In this document: piece by piece, positions 57,338-64,000 of the stretch
How positions within the stretch are numbered: the first letter of the stretch is position 1
Layout of the letters: each line of letters opens with the position of its first letter
Assembly (NCBI GenBank): GCA_023078685.1
Contig: JALGAS010000003.1
Span: 5,022,001 to 5,086,000, forward strand
Reading direction: 5' to 3'
DNA length: 64,000 nt
Origin: Neopestalotiopsis rosae
Lineage: Eukaryota > Ascomycota > Sordariomycetes > Amphisphaeriales > Sporocadaceae
The notes under the pieces: model-generated
Databases searched by the model: none
Seen by the model: the letters and a program-made list of their open reading frames with translations, nothing else
Told to the model about the DNA's origin: nothing
Translations under genes and position numbers: made by a program

Positions 57338-59636
57338 ATGGGAGCCGACGAGAAACAGCACGTCGGTGCCGGACCGGATGGTATAAGTGTGCATGATGGG
57401 GTAAGTATTGTATCCTAGAGACTATGCTACTTTATTGACAAACCTATGTAAAGGTGTCTCTCGAATCGACCACGGAATCGAGCAACCCGTACGGTATCCG
57501 CCGAGGCCTGAAATCACACCATATTCAGCTCCTGGCAATCTCCGGAGTCATTGGCACGGGTTTGTTCGTCGGTACTTCGAGCGTCTTGAATAGTGCGGGG
57601 CCAGCGGGCTTGCTCATCGGGTATTCTGTCTGGTACGAGATTGAATGGATTCACGAGCGTCAGGTGTATTGTACTAACGTAGGTTTTGTGACAAAATAGG
57701 TGCATTCTGCTTCTCTGTGTAGCTCATGCGATGGGAGAAATGTCTGCATTTCTCCCCGTTCCAGGGTCTTTCGTCACGCGTAAGGGTGATACATGGTCGA
57801 AGCTGTCGTAATGCTGAGTGAAGCATAGATATCGGTCGATTTATCGACGAAAGTTCGAGTGTGGCTATGGGATGGGTCTATGCGTACAGTATGTAAGTTT
57901 GAACTCCGAACTTGATTAGAAACATATCACTAATCTTTAATGGCCAGGATGTAAGTCGAGATTGACGGTCTCTTCCCACTCGAGCTCATCTGACAGTATT
58001 TTTCAGGATCTTCGTCGCAGCCGATTGTACAGCGCTGACTGGTCTCTGGTCCTACTGGTTTCCGGACATCAATCCTGGTGTATGGGTCGCTTGCACTCTA
58101 TCCGTCGTCTTCGTCCTCAACTGTCTTGCCGTCAAATACTTTGGGGAAGTCGAGTTCTGCGCATCCATCTTCAAAGTCTTTCTGGTGATAGGTTTTCTTC
58201 TGTTCGCTTTTATCGTGGTAGTGGGAGGAAACCCCCAGCATGATCACATTGGATTCCGCTACTGGTACGACCCTGGCGCCTTCAATACACAATACATCGG
58301 CGGAAACGCGGGTCGCTTTCTGGCCATACGGGGAGTTTTTAATACTGCAGCATTCGCCATCGGAGGTCCCGACTTTATTGCCAATTGTGCCCCTGAGGCA
58401 GTCAATCCACGAAGAAACATTCCCAAGGCAGTCAGGCGCGTGATCTATCGCCTCATATTCTTTTTTATCCTTTCTGTCTTTGCTGCCGGGTTGCTTGTTC
58501 CTTACGATGACCCTGTCATGTGTAGGTCGCGATACTTTCGGGAACTTTGGCTTCTTGGCTGACACATGTTCAGAGACTGCAATCGCTACTGGCAATGGAG
58601 TAGCCAAGTCGCATTTCATAATCGCCATGAATAGGCTAGACATTCCATTCTTGCCTGACCTATGCAATGCACTTGTGTAAGTACATCAAAACACCGCCAA
58701 ATCGCCAAATACACTGATCGAATAACCTAGGATCACCTCTGCGTGGAGCTGCACCAATTGCCTCTTATTTCAAGCCTCGCGAACCGTCTTTGGCCTTGCG
58801 AAGAATGGAAGAGCGCCCAAGATCCTAGCCAAGACGACCAAGAGTGGCGTTCCCTTGCCGGCGCTCGTACTCTCCATTGCCGTGTCGTCTCTAGCGTTCA
58901 TGACTTGCAACACTGCATCGGCGGTTGTCCTGAACTGGTTTATCAACCTAGGCTCTACGGCCATCATGATTGCATACATCTTGATGATGGTAAGGAGATT
59001 GCCCTTCTCTGCTGTTCCATTGCTGATGATATCCCCAGGTTGCCAATTTGCGATTCCACAAGGGCATGAAGGTGCAGGGAATTGACACCTCCGTGCTGCC
59101 GTTCAGAAGCAGACTCACCCGTCAGTACAACAAGATATTCTTCGCATGCAGCCTTACAATACTGACGATATGAGTACAGCATACTCTAACTACTTTGCAA
59201 TATTTTGGGTGACGTTAATCCTTCTTACCAATGGATATGGTCAGTTTCGACTCTAACTTGCTTTTCACTACTGACACCTGCTGAAGTTATACAGGCGTGT
59301 TCATCAAGGGGCATTGGAGCTTCGCAGACTTCTTCAGTACTTACTTCACTATTATCTTCTTTGGTACGTCCACCCAAAATTCCAACCTTGCCGATGATAG
59401 TTTCTGGCACTAACGATACAAAGTCGTGATCTACGTGTCGTGGAAAATCGCCAAGCGTGCTCCGTTTATCAAGCCTGAGAACATGGATTTCCAGACCGGG
59501 CTTGCTGAAGTAGAAGCGCATGAGAGATCGCTGAGCTACGTCAAGCCGAGCTCCAGATACGAGAGGTCAGTTTTCAAGCATGGTGAAGTCGAACTTGTTG
59601 CTGACTAGAATTAGGTTCATGGACTGGCTCTGGTAG
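57338..59636 (+). CDS. amino-acid permease (APC / yeast AAT family)
   Basis: About 12 exons (57338-57400, 57454-57632, 57700-57779, 57829-57892, 57948-57950, 58007-58521, 58574-58676, 58731-58989, 59039-59120, 59180-59239, 59295-59363, 59424-59565, 59615-59636) give about 540 aa with twelve expected TMs. TM1 carries ISGVIGTGLFVG. MGEMSAFLPVPGSF, NGVAKSHFIIAMNR, SRTVFGLAKNGRAP and KGHWSFADFF are all AAT-family blocks, and DFQTGLAEVE lies in the C-tail. Two places are odd. A 3-nt exon (57948-57950) is optional: skipping it also keeps frame. The obvious GTAGGT donor at 58522, joined to the CAG acceptor at 58571, makes a TAG codon; a GTCATG donor at 58514 with acceptor AG at 58575 stays open. It imports amino acids across the plasma membrane; specificity unknown. 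Confidence 0.8.
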
Positions 59637-59766
59637 CATCACGGGGGAATATGGATTTGCAGTGAAATCGTTGTTGCATTAGCGGCAGCATATGTAGTTG
59701 TGACTATGCTTTGAATAGACGGTTCTCGAACCATCTCATGAACAACTGATTTGCGCACTTCTGAAA

Positions 59767-59920
59767 GCATTCCATACGTCATTCCTCAAACCATACTCAG
59801 CGCATTCCTCTAAAACATTCCTTATCGCATTCCTCAAGAACATTTGCCAGACCATTCTCAAAACATTCCTTGTCGCAATCCTCAAAAACACATACCAATC
59901 CATGCCTCAAAACATTACTC
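59767..59920. repeat. degenerate CATTCCTCAAAA tandem repeat
   Basis: Six or so imperfect copies of a CATTCCTCAAAACATT-like word, spaced irregularly at about 20-35 bp, just past the permease gene. A 12-bp direct repeat, AAAACAGAAAGG twice, follows at about 59977. Non-coding. Confidence 0.6.
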
Positions 59921-60116
59921 AGGCGTCAACGTAGGCCATAAGAAAAGCCGGTCGTCCCGTTCTTGGGATCATACAGAAAACAGAAAGGAAAACAGAAAGG
60001 AAATCGGTTGCCATTGTAGCCAACGGACTGTACAGCTCAACGTGCTGATGAGAGTTCGTGAGACAGCTTCTTCTCGCACAGTGAAGCACATCCCTTAGTG
60101 GTAAGGTTGGGGAGAA

Positions 60117-61228
60117 CTAGCAATCCTGCTCTTCGTCCTCTTCTGTCTCGGACGGAATGTATTCGGATGTCGTGTCAACTTCGCCGCGAGTTGTCGGGTT
60201 CTCAGACTCGTTGGTCACGTCCTGTCCGCTTTGACCTGTGTGACTGTTGCTACCCTCTGCGATGGTCTGACCATTCTGAGCATTAGGACCAGTCTGGGAA
60301 ACCTGGCTACCCTGTACTGTTTGTGCGTTCTGCGGTACCGGGAGTCGATAGTTGTGGAGGCGCAAGTGCACTGGGAGGCGATTAGAGAGATGACAATAAA
60401 GTAAGGAGAACAAAGGACAAAGACTACAACTCACACCTGTGGTTGCTGCTAGCGCGTTCGTGTCGATGAGAGCAAGCAGGCCAATGGCACGCGTCCATCT
60501 TCCCACGGTTGTGCTCTGACACGAGGTGCTTCCCCAAAGCTGTGACGTTCGGAAATGTAGTATTTCCGCACTTGCAACCTGCCACTCGGCACTGGCGTTC
60601 GTGACAGACTTGGTGACGCTCTGAGGCGTCACCTTTGCAACCTTGAACTGGGCAAGGCTTATCGGATCTTGGCTCGCCCTTTCGTGACCGGCGGCCTCCG
60701 CGCGGAGTGGCTTCTTGCTCGCCATCAGTGTCGTGCTCAGGGCCATCTCGCTCCTCGTCAGCCGTGGTATCCTCGACGGCAGAGACCGAATGGTTCACTG
60801 CCGCTTCGACCTCGGGTGCCCCCATTTCGACATCGTCAAGATTGCCGAGGTCGTTCAAGTCGCTTGGGTCACTAGAATCGTCAAGGATCTGAGTAGCATC
60901 GACCATGGTAACATCTTGACTGTCATCATCAAGGTCCGTGTTGCCGGCAGATGCATCCTCGTCCTGGTGGTCAATCTGTAAAGAAAGGAAGAAAAACATC
61001 ATGTAAGTATCCGAACCAAAGCAGGAGATGGCATCGTAGGAGATTAAGGATAATCGCGTTGTGTCAAGTATAAGAAACAGAAATGTCTCTTACCTGCTCA
61101 TTAGTCTGAGTGACCGGAGATCCGATGATCGGATCGCCATTTTCGTCGAGCCGAATAAGCTCTCCGTTGTCGTCCAGCTCTAAGAAACCATTGTCATCCA
61201 TGTCGTACAAGTGGCTGTAGTTAGGCAT
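60117..61228 (-). CDS. Cys/His-rich zinc-finger-like protein A
   Basis: Three exons, 61094-61228, 60435-60975 and 60117-60370, give about 309 aa. The N-terminus is strongly acidic, with a repeated DDNG/DENG pattern. Residues about 140-215 carry a Cys/His array (CPVQGCKGDASERHQVCH, then CRVAGC, then ALGKHLVSEHN, then DACHWPACSH) that looks like two or three C2H2/C2HC-like fingers with non-standard spacing. Intron 2 falls after the array and restores HLRLHNYRLP. The C-tail is Gln/Ser/Asn rich and ends in acidic ETEEDEEQDC. A paralogue with the same array and intron position lies at 62619-63445. Probably nucleic-acid or protein binding; family not recognised. Confidence 0.75.
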
Positions 61229-62618
61229 GGTGGGCAGATGTCGTGAACAGCGTCGGTACTTAATGTAGTCAAGAGATTTAGCAGACTGGGTTGTATATAA
61301 TCACGTGACCGGCTTGTATTATACGTGACGCAATGCAAAGATGAGTGAGAAGAGTCGTTCCAAGAATGTATGCAAGAAAATCCGCGTGATCGCCGAATCA
61401 AAGATTGAAAGCTTATGGATGTCGTGTGAAAAATAGGTGTGCGATCTCCAGTCACTAAGTCGAGAATCGGCGCAGTTGGCGAACGGACCAAGCCGAATAG
61501 CTAGGAGCTTAAATAGAATGGCAACCGTAGCGGCCTCTACCGTGGCGGGGGACGACTAATTTGCGGACGGCATGCGCGGCGGCGAGTGATTATTCCATTC
61601 AAGCCTCATGTGTTATTCGGTCTTTCCATTCGAGGCTTTACGCTTATCTTAGATGTAGGTTGGAAGACTTCATATAACATTTAACACCGCTACATTGCAA
61701 AATTTATATTTTGTGAAAATGATTTTATCTTGAATGCATGATAATGTTGATACGGCGCTCATTACACTACGTCTGTATACTGCTATGCTCCGTACTCCGT
61801 ACTCATCGAGGCCCCGTATTCATGAGTACTCCGTATTACCCAGTGTTCCGGAACACCTGGCACTCCGTCGCCCACCCATCTAGGCTGCCAGATGACTCCA
61901 CATGTGAGTGATTATTCCACATGCCTAGCCCCGCTACCCCGTCACGGCGGCCGGCCGGCAAGGCTAGGCAGTCACCGTTGGCGGGCGGTGACTCGTTTTT
62001 TTCCAGCTTCCCAGCGTCATTCGTTTGACTTGTTAGTGGCCAGGCAACCTACGCAAGCCCTTTCTCGTCATTTACTCACTATCAACCAATTGCTGTGTAC
62101 CTTTTCTATGTTTTGCAGCCATGGTGGTTGATATAACTGGAGTATAATTGCTGAGTCAATCGAAGTTCCTCTTTACGTAAATATTATGCTCGTATATGCT
62201 AGGTGTTGTCTCCCTTTGTTGCGAATCGCGCTAACGACCCGACGGCATGGAGTTGGGAACACAAAGGAGACCAGGAGTTGTCTGATTGGTCAAGGACAAA
62301 ATGTGGGTCGACTATGCGATTCAACGTTCGTCCAATGTCTGTCAATAGGTATTGTCCGGCCAAATTGCAAAAATAGTGGTCTGTGCTGAACTGGTGGCAT
62401 GCACAGCCATGTAGGTGCTCATTCAAATTTTCATCCACTATCACTGGCCTCATATCATTGGGACTCATCGGCGTGTCACATAGTCTCACTGAATGAAGCT
62501 GCCCAGGCGGATTACATTTGCACAGCAACATGTGAGCCGTGCATCCCGTCTCTCAGGGCATTTCAGGAAAAGTAAAGTACGATGTATTCTTTATTGTATT
62601 GAGTTCGTGTTTGTGTCT
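61229..62618. other. spacer between tandem paralogues
   Basis: 1.4 kb without a gene. Contains CCGTACTCCGTACTC near 61794 and several nearby CCGTATT words, plus a GC-rich CGGCCGGCCGG run near 61948. The remainder looks like promoter and terminator DNA. Confidence 0.5.
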
Positions 62619-63445
62619 TTACTCGTTTGTGTTCTCGTTTTCCTCCTGTTCCTCGTCCTCCACGTCATCATTCTGAACTGCAACAGGATTGGCGTTGGGA
62701 ACATTGGCCACGGTGGGCAAACGGTGGTTGTGCAATCGGAGGTGCACTGCGAGAACGAGTTAGCATCGATCCTGAAAACAAAGAGAAATGATCACATTCA
62801 CAAGGAAGGTGACAGGTAACAACTCACACATGTGCGTATCATGTCTTGTAGCACCATAACTGGTGCAGCCGGGCCAGTTGCACGCATCCATCGCTCCAGC
62901 GTTATGCTCGGCTACGAGATGCAGGCCAAGCTGATGGACAGTTGTAAAGACAGGGTTGTCATTTGGACAACCAACAACTCGACAGTTGAGGGTATGTGTG
63001 GCCTGGTGTCGCTCAGACCCGTCCTTCTCACAGCCCGGGAAAGGGCAAGGCTCACGGCATCGGGGAACACGGGTCTGTTGCTGCTGTTGCTGTTGCTGCT
63101 GCTGATTCTGCTGGTGGTTCTGCTCGTTCTGCTGCTGCTGCTGCTGCTGGTGGTGGTTCTGCTCGTTCTGCTCGTTCTGCTGCTGCTGCGGGTGGGGGTT
63201 CTGGTCGCTCTGACTGTTCTCCTGGTGCTGCTCCTGGTGCTGTTGCTGTTGGTGCTCAGCTACCTCTGCGAGGAGAGCTGCGAGCTGGAGGAGAAGGTCT
63301 CCGTCCTAGACACAAAGAAGTTGTAAGCAGCTATTCAGAACCCCAAAAATGTTTGGAGAGACATTGATCCAAGTAAAACGTAGAGTGTAAAGGTGTGGAA
63401 AGAAACTCTGCTTACGATTGGATGATCACTTCTGTCGCAATCCAT
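62619..63445 (-). CDS. Cys/His-rich zinc-finger-like protein B with Gln-rich insert
   Basis: Three exons, 63416-63445, 62828-63305 and 62619-62746, give about 211 aa. The first exon is only ten codons (MDCDRSDHPI). Exon 2 starts with a short helix (LLLQLAALLAEVAEH), then about 60 residues dominated by Gln/His/Asn/Glu. The Cys/His array follows (CPFPGCEKDGSERHQATH, CRVVGC, LGLHLVAEHN, DACNWPGC). The second intron sits at the same codon phase as in protein A and rebuilds HLRLHNHRLP. The C-tail is acidic (DVEDEEQEENENTNE). Clearly a tandem paralogue of protein A, but shorter and with a different N-terminus. Confidence 0.75.
63075..63262 (-). repeat. CTG/CAG-rich microsatellite encoding a Gln-rich tract
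   Basis: Interrupted CAG/CAR tract read on the minus strand as poly-Gln with Asn, Glu and His interruptions, including repeated QQQNEQNEQNHH-like units. It forms the N-terminal half of protein B and is absent from its paralogue. Confidence 0.9.
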
Positions 63446-64000
63446 GATGTGAATATTTCAACGGGCGGCGATGTGAGTTTGATTGTGTTGTGAGCTGTTG
63501 TGAATTTCTGTCGTCGCGCGTTTGATTTAGTTGCTTTCAACGTCGACGCTGGTTACCCGGAGCGACCCAGGGGGCTACCACGGCGCATCACTGGGCCAAC
63601 ATGCAAGAAGGCTTTTTCATACTGCTCACCTTTGGATTCCAACATCTGACTAGACCTACAATTACTGAACTACATTTTTGCAGCCTTCTGAACAGGATCA
63701 GAGTTTGACAGTACAAACAGTGAGACCTTTATGCAGCAGAATGAACAGCTTTGTGATATGCCTTCGTTCGCCCTATCCCAGCCCTGTCATTGAGCTGCCA
63801 TTATTCACAAGATCCCCTGAAGCCCTGCTGTATCTGGCATGACCACCTTTCAACGTAATCCTCGAGAGACTCCAGGTTCTGCTCGAAATCACAAGAATAA
63901 AAATAAAAACGCGATTCTTGTCATGATTTCAATTCATTGCAACGACAAACGTCACTGCAGCACATTGCAGAATAGTATTTTCACGCAAGTCACATTTACA
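63446..64000. other. upstream region to window end, no gene seen
   Basis: 5' flank of the protein B gene. No coding pattern or RNA gene recognised before the window ends. Confidence 0.5.

Noticed and set aside
59101..59180. Apparent frameshift in the permease gene (QPYN-like sequence in another frame)
   Set aside because: A 59-bp intron from GTCAGT at 59121 to ACAG at 59179, with a CTGAC branch site, joins RSRLT to PYSNYFAIFW in phase, so no frameshift is needed.
63075..63326. Plus-strand Leu-rich ORF as a membrane protein
   Set aside because: It is the antisense reading of the Gln-rich CAG tract of the minus-strand gene.

Overview
The window is nuclear DNA from a filamentous ascomycete (Pezizomycotina). 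Genes carry many 36-90 bp introns with GTRAGT-type donors, CTRAC/CTAAT branch sites and YAG acceptors. The gene families are typically fungal: HET, 2EXR, Zn2Cys6, a DEF1-type CUE protein and a Mug190-type SMP/C2 protein. An AT-rich tract carries a transposase decayed in the manner of RIP. I cannot name the species. Exon boundaries below were read by hand from splice motifs and reading phase.

Layout. 1-2 kb: a candidate LTR beside a RIP-degraded pogo-type transposon. 2-12 kb: a HET-domain gene, a membrane-anchored lectin-like protein, a three-exon multi-pass membrane glycoprotein, and a small six-exon gene of unknown function. 12.7-26 kb: a block resembling fungal self/non-self or cell-death loci. 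It holds a STAND-N-terminal/ankyrin gene with an in-frame stop, a small ubiquitin-like-looking protein, a helical-domain protein, an AAA+ ATPase with altered catalytic motifs, and a NACHT-like protein without a visible Walker A. 28-36 kb: a Kelch transmembrane protein, two tandem 2EXR genes and a conserved protein of unknown function. 37-49 kb: housekeeping-type genes (DEF1-like, a 2-hydroxyacid dehydrogenase, a Mug190-like lipid-transfer protein). 49-54 kb: a methyltransferase, a second HET gene and a Zn2Cys6 regulator. 55-60 kb: a haem-dependent oxidative N-demethylase (DUF3445-like) gene divergent from an amino-acid permease, with three identical GATA-containing 14-mers between them. 60-63.5 kb: two tandem paralogous Cys/His-rich proteins, one with a long Gln-rich insert.

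The most interesting signal is that three neighbouring minus-strand genes (18.0-18.7, 19.5-20.5 and 24.7-25.8 kb) share a short degenerate motif, roughly N-x-[AT]-x3-[SA]-[KR]-Q-x-N-x-I. It lies at the C-terminus of the helical protein, at the N-terminus of the NACHT-like protein, and twice at the C-terminus of the third protein. This is the arrangement expected of a receptor/effector pair communicating through prion-like amyloid motifs, as in HET-S/NWD2. Here there is an unusual third partner with two motif copies.
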